NCBI GenBank assembly: GCA_016788425.1
Contig: JAEURQ010000002.1
Location: 806,001-870,000, forward strand
Reading direction: 5' to 3'
Length of the DNA stretch: 64,000 bases
Source: Chthonomonas sp.
GTDB taxonomy: Bacteria > Armatimonadota > Fimbriimonadia > Fimbriimonadales > Fimbriimonadaceae
Shown: positions 33,478 through 41,780 of the stretch, one piece after another
Layout of the letters: each line of letters starts with the position of its first letter
Numbering within the stretch: the first letter of the stretch is position 1
Translations under genes and position numbers: made by a program
Notes under the pieces: model-generated
The model's database searches: none
What the model saw: the letters and a program-made list of their open reading frames with translations, nothing else
What the model was told of the DNA's origin: nothing

Positions 33478-33739
33478 GAATTCTTTTTGCAAGGAATTTT
33501 GCGACCCTTGTTTTCGCCTCTGACGTAGCTCATATTGACGCACAAGAAACGCAGAAGAAACCAAAGTGGACAATGCTTTCAAGTGTTGATGAACGGCGAA
33601 AGCCGATCGGCGCACGTGCGTTTGCTTTCCGTGAGGAAAGCTCGTTGCCGCAACGGCAACCTTAAGACAGCGCGAAATCGTCGAGGAACTTTGCTTCGAA
33701 GCATGCCCTCGGCGACCGCGCTAGGTATTTCTTAGGCCC

Positions 33740-34375
33740 TTACTTCTTTACACGCCGGATCATGAGGGCTCCAATGGCCAGGGCCATGAGCGAGCCTGGT
33801 TCGGGAACCGCGGTAACGCGAGCGTTGTCCACAAACGAAAACACTTCGTTCGCATTGAAGAAGGATTCAAACCGCAAAGTGCAAGTCGTGTCTTGGGCTG
33901 TGAACGGCATGCTAAACGTGGTCCACACCAGGGGCACCTGATTGTTTGTCACCGAGAACGCCATGCTGGTGGTTGTGGAATTCGACGTATCCACCGATGC
34001 GCTGATCGGCCCGAAGCCATTGCGCCCGGCGTAAGTGCTCGTCGAGAGATCGAACTTCAATTCGTATTGCTGGCCGATGACCGTGGCAAAGGATTGCTTA
34101 ATGTCGCCGTAGCTATTGGTCAGGTTTGCAAGGTCCACACACGCTAACTGATCCGACGCGGTTGAGTTCAACACGCCGCCGTAAACGGTGGCTGGCTTGA
34201 ACCACTCATAACCCGTGCCCATGCCGACCCAGCCTGCGACAGTCGAGTCTCCGTTGCCGCCGGCATAGTAGTCGCCGGAGGGGCCAACCTCAAAGCTACC
34301 GTTGACCAAAAGATTAGCTTGCGCCGCACTGACTACCGCCAGAGCGACCACGCTGAGCGTAAGTCGTCTTTTCAT
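33740..34375 (-). CDS. PEP-CTERM sorted exported protein
   Basis: A 211-residue protein with signal peptide (about 1-20, cut after AQA) and a C-terminal sorting tag: VPEPGSLMALAIGALM followed by RRVKK, the PEP-CTERM plan of motif, hydrophobic helix and basic end. The body is a beta-sandwich that begins NLLVNGSFEVGPSGDY, as in DUF642/choice-of-anchor proteins that bind or decorate extracellular carbohydrate. An exosortase elsewhere in the genome is expected to process it. A GAAAGGAA sequence gives an SD for the ATG at 34375. Single-gene unit. Confidence 0.9.
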   Translation of the reverse strand: MKRRLTLSVVALAVVSAAQANLLVNGSFEVGPSGDYYAGGNGDSTVAGWVGMGTGYEWFKPATVYGGVLNSTASDQLACVDLANLTNSYGDIKQSFATVIGQQYELKFDLSTSTYAGRNGFGPISASVDTSNSTTTSMAFSVTNNQVPLVWTTFSMPFTAQDTTCTLRFESFFNANEVFSFVDNARVTAVPEPGSLMALAIGALMIRRVKK

Positions 34376-34486
34376 TTTTCGTTCCTTTCAAAAATGGGTC
34401 ACAGTTGACCCGACCGCTTCATTATAGGATGCGCATAGTTTCCAAGCACGCAGCGGGTGAGCAAAACCAGTAAACCTACTGGGCTG

Positions 34487-34492
34487 TAAACT
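34487..34492 (+). promoter_or_regulatory. -10 box TAAACT (TGTAAACT), 6 bases before mutM start
   Basis: TGTAAACT, spacer TATGGC, ATG at 34499; no SD. Confidence 0.6.
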
Positions 34493-34498
34493 TATGGC

Positions 34499-35338
34499 AT
34501 GCCCGAACTCCCCGAAGTCGAAACCGTGCGCTGCATCATGGAGCGCGTGTTGGTCGGGCGCAGGATCGCCGAGGCTGAGGTGGTCGAAGACGACATCGTG
34601 CTCAAAAAGGTGCCCGCCGAGGTGGTGCGCCAAGCGATCGAAGGAAGGGAAGTGCACAGCATCGGCCGCAAGGGGAAGTACTGGTGGATTCAGGCCGGCG
34701 AAACTTACCTTTATGGGCACCTGGGCATGGCCGGCTGGATCCGCGAATTGGGCGCGCACACCATTCGCATCCGCGAGCACGGCAACGCTCCGCTGGACGA
34801 CGAAAACGGACGGCCCAGATTCCTAAAACTGCTTCTCACCACGGAGGAAGGAGGGAAGATTGCCTTCACCGACGGGCGTCGGCTCGGGCGATTGTGGCTA
34901 GGGGAAGAGCCCAGCGTTGACGCCAAACTCGCCGAAATCGGGCGCGATATGTGGCTTGATCCCTGGCCGCCGAAGGAACTCCACGCGATTCTCAGCCGCC
35001 GCGCGGCGCCCATCAAGGCGCTCCTGCTCGATCAAAAACTGTTTTGTGGAGTGGGGAATTGGATCGCCGATGAAGTTCTCTACCAGGCTCACATCCGGCC
35101 CGATCGTCTGGCCAAGACCCTGACCAAACCTCAAGTGGGTCGGCTGGTGGATGCGCTCCATCTCGTGCTCGAGAAGGCCATCGAGGTCGCCGCCGACAAG
35201 GACCAGCTGCCGGCGGATTGGCTGTTCCATCGCCGTTGGGGAGATTCGAAGTTCGACCACACGCTCGACGGCCTCCCTATTCAACGGATCGAAGTAGGAG
35301 GCCGGACAACGGCGTTTGTGCCGAAGATTCAGAAGTAG
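34499..35338 (+). CDS. mutM: Formamidopyrimidine-DNA glycosylase, zincless-finger type
   Basis: A 279-residue Fpg/Nei enzyme removing oxidised purines. MPELPEVETV gives the catalytic Pro2 and Glu3; LYGHLGMAGWI and the H2TH segment LLDQKLFCGVGNWIADEVLY (about 177-196) are present. The C-terminal region reads DGLPIQRIEVGGRTTAFVP: the hairpin and conserved Arg of the Fpg zinc finger are kept but none of the four Cys is. Reading frames beside it encode no Cys-rich finger, so this is not a frameshift. It is a zincless finger, as known in NEIL1 and plant Fpg. Confidence 0.93.
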   Translation: MPELPEVETVRCIMERVLVGRRIAEAEVVEDDIVLKKVPAEVVRQAIEGREVHSIGRKGKYWWIQAGETYLYGHLGMAGWIRELGAHTIRIREHGNAPLDDENGRPRFLKLLLTTEEGGKIAFTDGRRLGRLWLGEEPSVDAKLAEIGRDMWLDPWPPKELHAILSRRAAPIKALLLDQKLFCGVGNWIADEVLYQAHIRPDRLAKTLTKPQVGRLVDALHLVLEKAIEVAADKDQLPADWLFHRRWGDSKFDHTLDGLPIQRIEVGGRTTAFVPKIQK

Positions 35339-35343
35339 AGCGC

Positions 35344-35790
35344 TTAGCCGCCCATGGCCTGCATGGCCGCCGCCATCTCCTCGGGCGACACGTCCTTGAT
35401 CTTTTGACCCATGGACCACTTGTACCCAAATGGGCACATGAAGCTACCGTAGCGGTCGCCCCAGAACATGTCCTCTAGGGGTTGGCAAACTGTCGCACCG
35501 GCATCAATGGCACGCTGAAACTCGGCATCGATGTTGTGGCTGGTGATATGGATCGTGCACGGCATGTTTTCGCCGGCCTTCGGCGCGAACACGCCCCAGT
35601 CCGGAAACTCGTCGTTGAGCATGAGCATGGAATCGCCGACGCGCATCTGAGCGTTCATCACTTGCTCGGTATTCGGCACGTACGCAACGTTGACAACCTC
35701 GGCGCCCAGCGCCTTGGTGTAGAAGGCAAGAGCTTCTTTTGCGTTACCGACGACGATGTACGGAGTGAGAGTAGGAAAGGCCTGTTCCAT
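35344..35790 (-). CDS. VOC superfamily protein, PhnB-like
   Basis: About 148 residues with the two beta-alpha-beta-beta-beta modules of the vicinal-oxygen-chelate fold: TPYIVVGNAKEALAFYTKAL at the start, AQMRVGDSMLMLNDEFPDWG in the middle and MFWGDRYGSFMCPFGYKWSM near the end, the PhnB/YdcJ-like pattern. Function unknown; members bind a metal and act on small substrates or antibiotics. The ATG at 35790 is preferred to a start 16 codons earlier because TATACT lies six bases upstream and homology begins here. Confidence 0.82.
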   Translation of the reverse strand: MEQAFPTLTPYIVVGNAKEALAFYTKALGAEVVNVAYVPNTEQVMNAQMRVGDSMLMLNDEFPDWGVFAPKAGENMPCTIHITSHNIDAEFQRAIDAGATVCQPLEDMFWGDRYGSFMCPFGYKWSMGQKIKDVSPEEMAAAMQAMGG

Positions 35791-35796
35791 GCGGCC

Positions 35797-35802
35797 AGTA
35801 TA
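35797..35802 (-). promoter_or_regulatory. -10 box TATACT, 6 bases before VOC protein start
   Basis: Minus strand TATACT, spacer GGCCGC, ATG at 35790; no SD. Confidence 0.6.
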
Positions 35803-35933
35803 GCCAAGACTGCTCATTGATAGATTTCCGATAATCAATATTATGACTATTTACGATTCCACAAATAGGCCATCAACCGCATTCTGCTTCTCCACCCATA
35901 AAGAGGAGTTTCGGAAGGCGGTTCGCCCGGTTC

Positions 35934-36407
35934 TTACAGAGATTGAAGCGTTTCGACGACGGCGGCGAAATTCGGCAGGTCGCCCAGGGCCGCAGTTTCT
36001 TCGCTGTATCGAATCACGCCTTGGGCGTCAATGACAAACGCCGCGCGCTTGCTGGCCTTGCCAAGGCCGACCAAATCTTGCAACACGACATCGTAAAGCT
36101 CGCAGACTTTCTTGTCGTAGTCGCTGAGCAACGTGATGCTGATGCTATTTTGCTTGGCCCAGGCCTCATGCGCAAACGCCGAGTCGCAGCTGATGGCCCA
36201 CACTTCCGCGTTGAGCTTCTGGTAATCGCCGATTCCGGCGGTCATATCGCACAATTCGTCAGTGCAAACGCCAGTAAAGGCGGCCGGGAAAAAGAGCAGG
36301 ACGAGGTTCTTACCCGCGAGGTCTTTGGTGGAACGCGGCGAGAGGCCCTCCGCCGTTTTCGTCAAGAGTGTAAATTCGGGGGCAGGGGTTCCAACAGGCA
36401 GCGCCAT
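35934..36407 (-). CDS. Peroxiredoxin (AhpE/PrxQ-like)
   Basis: A 157-residue thiol peroxidase. FFPAAFTGVCTDELCDM (about 39-55) holds the peroxidatic Cys and a second Cys five residues on, which could resolve the sulfenic acid. FVIDAQGVIRYS near the end is typical of the AhpC/TSA fold. It is nine bases downstream of a Gfo/Idh gene in the trxB operon, and thioredoxin reductase two genes up could supply electrons. It also has its own -10 box six bases before ATG, so it can probably be transcribed separately. Confidence 0.9.
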   Translation of the reverse strand: MALPVGTPAPEFTLLTKTAEGLSPRSTKDLAGKNLVLLFFPAAFTGVCTDELCDMTAGIGDYQKLNAEVWAISCDSAFAHEAWAKQNSISITLLSDYDKKVCELYDVVLQDLVGLGKASKRAAFVIDAQGVIRYSEETAALGDLPNFAAVVETLQSL

Positions 36408-36413
36408 GCTGTC

Positions 36414-36419
36414 AGTTTA
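36414..36419 (-). promoter_or_regulatory. -10 box TAAACT, 6 bases before peroxiredoxin start
   Basis: Minus strand TAAACT, spacer GACAGC, ATG at 36407. The box overlaps the end of the upstream Gfo/Idh gene. Confidence 0.6.
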
Positions 36420-37505
36420 CCGCTCGACCGCGTCCAGCACCCGTTGCACGGCCAGACCATCATGAAAGTTTGGTGAAGTTGGCCGCCCCTCGTGGAACGC
36501 CATAACAGCGTCGGCGACCCAATTGACAAAGCTGTGCTCGTAGCCGAGGCCATGTCCCACCGGCCAAAACTGACCCGCGTAGGGATGACTTCCCTCCGTT
36601 GCCTGAATCACGCGGAACCCCTGACTTCCCTCTTCGTCGCTGCCGTCATAAAATTCCAGCTCGTTCAGTCGCTCAAGATTGAACGCAAGCGACCCGCGGG
36701 TGCCGTTGATCTCAAATCGGTTGTGGTTTTTTCGGCCCAGGGCGCAGCGCGAAACTTCAAACGAGCCGATTGCGCCATTCGCGAAGTCCACCATCCACAT
36801 CGCCGCGTCGGGCACGTCCACTTCCCCTCTCTCGCCGCCCGGGCCCACCGTTCGCTCGGTGACAAACGTCTTCGTGCGGCCCGTCACATTTGAAATTTCT
36901 CCCACGAGATACCGGGCCAAATCAATGCTGTGACTCCCCAAATCGGCCAGCGCGCCCGAGCCCGCTGTGCTGCGTTGCATACGCCAGTTGAAGCTAGCCG
37001 CCGGGTCGCTCAGCCAATCTTGCAGATACACCGACCGCCAATGCCGAATCTCACCGAGGCGTCCCTGTTCGATCAAGCGTTTCGCCAGGGCAACCGCCGG
37101 CAGCTTGCGGTAGTTATGAAACAGCCCGTGGTGGACGCCCGCCTGATCCACGGCTTGGACCATTTGCTCGGCCTCGGCCAAGGTGTTGGCCAGGGCCTTT
37201 TCGCACCAAACGCCTTTACCCGCGCGTGCCGCGGCAATCGAAATTTCGGCGTGTAGGTCGCCGGGGGCGGCGACGTCAATGACGTCAATTTCGGGGTCTT
37301 CCAGCAAGTCTTGCCAGCGAGTCACACCGGTTTCCCAGCCAAGCTGAACGCGGGCGGCTTCCACATGGACGGCATCAATGCCGCAAATCGTCTTCATGCG
37401 AACCTGACGCGGAAGATCAAAAAACCGGTTGACCTGGCGGTAGGCGTTGCTGTGCGCTCGGCCCATAAATCCGGCACCGACGAGTCCGAGGGTCAGAGTT
37501 TGCAT
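36417..37505 (-). CDS. Gfo/Idh/MocA family oxidoreductase, cytoplasmic
   Basis: A 362-residue NAD(P)-dependent oxidoreductase without signal peptide. Rossmann motif [12 protein letters not shown] (about 7-18), [13 protein letters not shown], catalytic Lys motif CEKAL (about 100-104, Ala for the usual Pro), and the [19 protein letters not shown] segment (about 182-200). These enzymes oxidise or reduce inositols and (keto-)sugars. Its ATG overlaps the stop of the upstream metallopeptidase-like gene by one base, and peroxiredoxin follows. Substrate cannot be inferred. Confidence 0.9.
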   Translation of the reverse strand: MQTLTLGLVGAGFMGRAHSNAYRQVNRFFDLPRQVRMKTICGIDAVHVEAARVQLGWETGVTRWQDLLEDPEIDVIDVAAPGDLHAEISIAAARAGKGVWCEKALANTLAEAEQMVQAVDQAGVHHGLFHNYRKLPAVALAKRLIEQGRLGEIRHWRSVYLQDWLSDPAASFNWRMQRSTAGSGALADLGSHSIDLARYLVGEISNVTGRTKTFVTERTVGPGGERGEVDVPDAAMWMVDFANGAIGSFEVSRCALGRKNHNRFEINGTRGSLAFNLERLNELEFYDGSDEEGSQGFRVIQATEGSHPYAGQFWPVGHGLGYEHSFVNWVADAVMAFHEGRPTSPNFHDGLAVQRVLDAVER

Positions 37506-38599
37506 TACTTGTTCTTGGGCGCGGGGTTCACCGCGGTAACTATTTGCTGCTGCGGAATGACCTTGGTGAATATATTCATGCGCTCAAGGACTTTAGCCCC
37601 TTTCACGGTCGCCTTGCCGGTGGGAATCCAAGTTGCCTTGCCCTGGCGACTGGCCAAATTGAACTGCCAGCCTGAGGTCTCATTGATCGCCTGCTTCAAG
37701 CCTTCCAGGTAACCCATCGCCGTGCGTTTGGGCGCGAAAAGAAAGCTATTGACGAACGTGCTGCGCGGCAGCAGACCCTCGGCGGTGAGCATGAGGCCAA
37801 GAAACTCGTTCATGCTTTCGGCGCTCGTCCCGGCCAGCACCTTCATATCGAGCCCGCGGTCCATGATGCGTTGGACAAACTTGCCCACATTGTTGCGCAA
37901 GTAGCTGCCCAACTCCGGCAAGGGCACGCCCAGCAAGTCGTTGTCGCCGATGTTATTGGCCAACCGGTTGCCAAGCATCCAGTGCATGTAGAGGCGTTCG
38001 CCCATGTGACCGTTCGCCCACTGCTCCGGAGCCTTAAAGCCGCCGAACGGAGGCAGTGCCGCGTGGCCATATTCGTGACTAAGTACGCGCATGAGCTCAA
38101 GATTCGAACCCAAATCCTTGTAGTCGTAAACGTACATAACGTTCACGTTGCGAGTGCCGCCCGGAAAATCCTCGGTCCCGAAAAACTGTTCACCACCCGC
38201 CTTGCCTTTGTTGGTCAGGTAGACGTCCACAATCCCGCTGTACCGCTCGGCGTGGTCGAGCTGAAGCTCAAGCACGTTCAGGTTCCACAGCAGAATCAGG
38301 TAGCGCGCGATCTGCTCGCCCTTGGAGCCGGCCACAAACGGGTCTTCCGAGTAGATGCGGAACTTCAAGTTGTACTGCGGCTGCCCTTTGTAGGAGCCGT
38401 AGCAGGCGGCGAGGTAGGGATATTTGTAGCCGGTCTTCGGACCGACCTTGATCTCAGGCATCGGCTGCTCGCCGAAGTTGATCATCAGCGAATCGCGGTT
38501 CAGAAACTGAACCCGCACCTTTTGGTTTTGATCCGTCGGAAACGGCTGGGCCGCCGCGACGAGCGGCGTTAGGGCGAACAGCAGGGCGAGTCGTTTCAT
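37505..38599 (-). CDS. Exported protein with HEYGH zinc-protease motif
   Basis: A 364-residue protein with a signal peptide (about 1-17). [19 protein letters not shown] contains HExxH (His165, Glu166, His169); Glu or His in [12 protein letters not shown] (about 187-198) could be the third ligand. I do not recognise the family. The motif and position suggest a zinc metallopeptidase outside the cytoplasm or on the surface. The ATG overlaps the trxB stop by four bases, so it is expressed with thioredoxin reductase. Protease activity is inference from the motif. Confidence 0.68.
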   Translation of the reverse strand: MKRLALLFALTPLVAAAQPFPTDQNQKVRVQFLNRDSLMINFGEQPMPEIKVGPKTGYKYPYLAACYGSYKGQPQYNLKFRIYSEDPFVAGSKGEQIARYLILLWNLNVLELQLDHAERYSGIVDVYLTNKGKAGGEQFFGTEDFPGGTRNVNVMYVYDYKDLGSNLELMRVLSHEYGHAALPPFGGFKAPEQWANGHMGERLYMHWMLGNRLANNIGDNDLLGVPLPELGSYLRNNVGKFVQRIMDRGLDMKVLAGTSAESMNEFLGLMLTAEGLLPRSTFVNSFLFAPKRTAMGYLEGLKQAINETSGWQFNLASRQGKATWIPTGKATVKGAKVLERMNIFTKVIPQQQIVTAVNPAPKNK

Positions 38600-39525
38600 T
38601 CGTGCTCAGTGAGATAGCGTTCGGCATCGATGGCGGCCATACAACCGCTACCGGCGGCGGAAACAGCTTGTCGGTAGACGGCATCAGCCACGTCTCCCGC
38701 AACAAAGACGCCAGGGATCCGCGTTTTGGTCGATCTCGGTTCCGGAATCAAGTAGCCCGCGTCATCCATGTCCAACATTCCGACGAACAAATCCGAGTTC
38801 GGTTTGTGCCCAATCGCGATAAAAACGCCGTCCATCGGCATCTCACGCTTCTCGCCGGTTTCGGTGTTCACCAGGCGAACGGCGGTGACTTTCTTGGGGA
38901 GGTCTTGGCCAAGAATCTCCTCGATGGCACTGTTCCAAATCACTTCGATCTTGGGGTTGCTCAGCACGCGGTCTTGCATAATCTTGCTTGCGCGGAACGA
39001 GTCGCGGCGGTGCACCACGTACACCTTGCTGGCGTGGCGGGTGAGGTAATGCGCTTCCTCCATGGCGGTATCTCCGCCGCCGACCACCATCACCTCTTTG
39101 CCCCGGAAAAAGAAACCGTCGCACGTGGCGCAGGCGCTCACGCCGTGGCCACCGTATGTCACTTCCGATTCCAGGCCTAGCCATTTGGCGCTCGCGCCGG
39201 TGCTGACAATCACCGTTTTGGCTTGGTACTCGGTGCTGTCCACCCACACCGATTTCACCGGACCGTCCAGTTGCACCTTGGTGACGTGCTCGTCCCGCAC
39301 ATCCGAGCCAAACCGAATGGCCTGCTTGCGGAAGAGGTCCATCATTTCGGGGCCCATCACACCGTCCGGAAATCCGGGGTAGTTCTCCACGTCGGTGGTG
39401 ATCATCAGCTGACCTCCGGGTTGGAATCCGGCCAGCACCAGTGGCTTAAGATCCGCGCGAGCGGCGTAGAGAGCGGCGGTGTAGCCGGCGGGGCCAGACC
39501 CAATAATCAGGACGTCGTGTACCAT
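38596..39525 (-). CDS. trxB: Thioredoxin reductase
   Basis: A 309-residue low-molecular-weight flavoprotein that reduces thioredoxin with NADPH. FAD motif LIIGSGPAGYTAALYAARA (about 6-24), redox-active CATC in GVSACATCDGFFF (about 131-143), NADPH motif VVGGGDTAMEEA (about 150-161) and the closing GVFVAGDVAD (about 272-281). First gene of a minus-strand operon trxB, HEYGH protein, Gfo/Idh, then peroxiredoxin. The start is ATG; a TAAATT lies 13 bases upstream. Confidence 0.95.
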   Translation of the reverse strand: MVHDVLIIGSGPAGYTAALYAARADLKPLVLAGFQPGGQLMITTDVENYPGFPDGVMGPEMMDLFRKQAIRFGSDVRDEHVTKVQLDGPVKSVWVDSTEYQAKTVIVSTGASAKWLGLESEVTYGGHGVSACATCDGFFFRGKEVMVVGGGDTAMEEAHYLTRHASKVYVVHRRDSFRASKIMQDRVLSNPKIEVIWNSAIEEILGQDLPKKVTAVRLVNTETGEKREMPMDGVFIAIGHKPNSDLFVGMLDMDDAGYLIPEPRSTKTRIPGVFVAGDVADAVYRQAVSAAGSGCMAAIDAERYLTEHE

Positions 39526-39702
39526 AGGCGGGACTTGTAATTTACCCCGGCGCGGCTTCCCCGTAAATCCCCGGGAATACCAGCTAGTAACTCCACGGAG
39601 TTTTTTGCAAGTTCACGTATTCCTACGGTGAGACCCCGGTATTTCTTACTCCCAAGCACCTCAATGGTGGGGAAAAGGAAGGGTGTACCCAGTGGGGATA
39701 GG

Positions 39703-41499
39703 ATGAATTTGAATACCAATTACTCTTGGCTCGGGATGATGAGCGGTTCCACTTCCCAGCGAAAAACCTTTGATGTAGAGTCGCTTGTCAAGGCGTCCTT
39801 GCAACGAGATCAGAAGCCGATCTCGAAGCTGCAGGCTCGCTCGACCGAACTTCAAGGCAAGCTCGACATGATGTCGCAGCTCAAGGGCGTGGCGCAAGGC
39901 CTGCTGAGCTCGACTCAGAAGTTGAACTTCTCGTACACCGGCACCGGGTTGACGAAGGTCAACAACCTGGACCCGTCGATCAACGTGCGCGGCACTCTGA
40001 ATGAGGGTCGGTATGAGTTCAGTGTCAAGAAGCTCGCGACGCACCATACAGTGGCGTCCACCGAAACAAATGAGAAGATCGAACTCTCGAAAAAGGGCAA
40101 CATCGAGATCAATGGCCGAACCGTTTCCTTGAATCAGGGCGACACCATCGCCGATGTGGCCACGGCGATTAACAAAGCCGAGGCTGGCGTCACCGCGAGA
40201 GTCGTAGAAAATGGCGGTCGGTACTCGCTTCAACTGCGCATGAACCAGAGCGGAGAGGCCAATAAGATCAAGCTCACCGATAACGATGGTCTTGCGGCCG
40301 AACTCGGACTCGTTGCGCCGACGGTTTCGGGTGGCCAAGCCCAGGCTGTGGCAACGCCTCAACTCACCGCCGATACTCGGCTTAGCACCATTTTCCGCGG
40401 CAGCACAACCGTCCTCAGTTTGCTGAATGTCGATGCGCCAGAAACTCTCGGCGAACTGTCTAAGAAACTTGATGACGCGTTCAAGAGAACACCGCTTGTT
40501 ACGGCCAAGGTGGGGCTTGCCGAAGTTTACACGGGTTTCAGCGATGCAAGGTCTATGCTGAAGGCGGTCATCAAAGACCAAACCGGCATTGACTACGACA
40601 TTTCTGGCAACACAACCCATCCGACTTTTACCGCATCGGCTCCGACCGGTAACACGGGTGCAACGACGGAAGCTCCTGAAGTCGAAACCGGTGACTTCCT
40701 CAATGTGATCTCCGAAGCTCAGGACGCCGAGATCGCGTACGACTCGCGGGTACTCACGAGTTCGAATAACAACTTTAGCTTCGCAGGTGGTCAAATTCAG
40801 GTTACTCGCCACGGAAGCTACACCATGGATGTGGTCAAAGACCCCTTCGAAGTAAGCGGCTCGGTCAGTGGGGTCAGCGACTTCGCCAGCAGCTATAACG
40901 CCCTGGTGGACATGGTCAACAAGAACTCGAAGTTCGACTCGAAAAGCTTCGATAGCGGCTCCCTTTTCGGCGAGCAGCAAGTCAGCCAGTTGGTCGGCTC
41001 GATTCGCAAGGCCATTGAAGACGGCACCGGCTCGTCCCTCGCCAAACTCGGCGTTTCGTTTGATGGCGAAGGCAAGATGTCCGTGGACCAGGTGAAGCTT
41101 AAGGCCGCCCTCGATGGCGACGACATTAGCCTCGCCGCCGCGTTCGGCAACGCCGCCAATAGCGGCGCCACCAAGCTCGAAAAGGTTCTGGAAGGAGCGA
41201 CCACCTACGGCACCGGCACCCTCAGCGCGATGCAAGAGGCGACGAAGCGCGAGCTGGATTCGGTGAACAGCGATCTGGCCGACACCAAGGCCCGCGTCGC
41301 CAAAAAGGAGACCATGCTCCGCAATCGCTACAAGGCGATGGAAGAGATCATGAAGACCGCCGACACGCAGACCGAGCAGCTGAGCAGCTTCATGGGGAAC
41401 CTGGCCGCGCTACGACCGAATATCGCGGCGAAAGTGGATGCCTTCGACAACAAGAAGGACGATAAGAATTCGAACTCGAACTTCTCGCTCTGGGGCTAA
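39703..41499 (+). CDS. fliD: Flagellar hook-associated protein 2 (filament cap) FliD
   Basis: About 598 residues. The N-terminal D0 segment FDVESLVKASLQRDQKPISK (about 24-43) and the coiled part up to about 80 match FliD_N. The C-terminal FliD_C is seen in VSDFASSYNALVDMVNKNS, SLFGEQQVSQLVGSIRKAI and SLAKLGVSFDGEGKMSVDQ (about 385-480), ending in a coiled coil (about 505-575). The central part carries the flagellin_IN-type unit VSLNQGDTIADVATAINKAEA. The ATG at 39703 fits best; an in-frame ATG at 39664 is possible. No other flagellar gene is nearby. Stop interlocks with clpS (CTAA). Confidence 0.85.
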   Translation: MNLNTNYSWLGMMSGSTSQRKTFDVESLVKASLQRDQKPISKLQARSTELQGKLDMMSQLKGVAQGLLSSTQKLNFSYTGTGLTKVNNLDPSINVRGTLNEGRYEFSVKKLATHHTVASTETNEKIELSKKGNIEINGRTVSLNQGDTIADVATAINKAEAGVTARVVENGGRYSLQLRMNQSGEANKIKLTDNDGLAAELGLVAPTVSGGQAQAVATPQLTADTRLSTIFRGSTTVLSLLNVDAPETLGELSKKLDDAFKRTPLVTAKVGLAEVYTGFSDARSMLKAVIKDQTGIDYDISGNTTHPTFTASAPTGNTGATTEAPEVETGDFLNVISEAQDAEIAYDSRVLTSSNNNFSFAGGQIQVTRHGSYTMDVVKDPFEVSGSVSGVSDFASSYNALVDMVNKNSKFDSKSFDSGSLFGEQQVSQLVGSIRKAIEDGTGSSLAKLGVSFDGEGKMSVDQVKLKAALDGDDISLAAAFGNAANSGATKLEKVLEGATTYGTGTLSAMQEATKRELDSVNSDLADTKARVAKKETMLRNRYKAMEEIMKTADTQTEQLSSFMGNLAALRPNIAAKVDAFDNKKDDKNSNSNFSLWG

Positions 41500-41780
41500 T
41501 CCGTCCACTCAAGCTCAACCGTCGTTTGCACGCCAGCGGCGAGCATGATGGTTTGGGCGAGCACACACTCCGATTCACTCGCAAAGTGGATCGGAGCTTT
41601 TCCGTAATGGTGGGCTTCCCACGCCTCAATCGAGGCCTCGGTGTGATCGCAGCGCGTGGCGGCCTGAATAGCCCTAATCACCACGTCGAACGACGTGTGA
41701 TCGTTGTTATAGATCACGGCCATGTAACGCCCCGTTCCGACCGCACTCCCGGTCGCTGACCGTTCGGTATAAACGCTCAT
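41496..41780 (-). CDS. clpS: ATP-dependent Clp protease adaptor ClpS
   Basis: A 94-residue N-recognin that brings proteins with Leu, Phe, Tyr or Trp at the N-terminus to ClpAP. Evidence: VIYNNDHTSFDVVIRAI (about 23-39), matching the ND-x-T/H binding motif, the TEASIEAWEAHHYGKA helix and the LAQTIMLAAGVQTTVELE strand. The ATG overlaps the stop of the upstream membrane protein gene by four bases. ClpA/ClpC is not in the window, but aat of the same pathway is at 14051. Confidence 0.85.
   Translation of the reverse strand: MSVYTERSATGSAVGTGRYMAVIYNNDHTSFDVVIRAIQAATRCDHTEASIEAWEAHHYGKAPIHFASESECVLAQTIMLAAGVQTTVELEWTD

Noticed and set aside
33535-33735. Small open frames after tRNA-Val
   Set aside because: No start signal, no recognisable product and mutual overlap; treated as intergenic. 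No integrase or repeat marks the tRNA as an attachment site.
35218-35478. Possible frameshift hiding a zinc finger at the end of mutM
   Set aside because: The alternative frame contains no CxxC pairs, and the existing frame retains the hairpin and Arg of the finger.
35843-36034. 63-codon open frame between VOC and peroxiredoxin genes
   Set aside because: It overlaps the peroxiredoxin gene antisense and has no SD or -10 box at the right spacing.
39589-39607. AACTCC/GGAGTT palindrome followed by TTTT upstream of fliD
   Set aside because: The loop would have only two to four bases and no gene ends just before it on the plus strand, so a terminator call is not justified.
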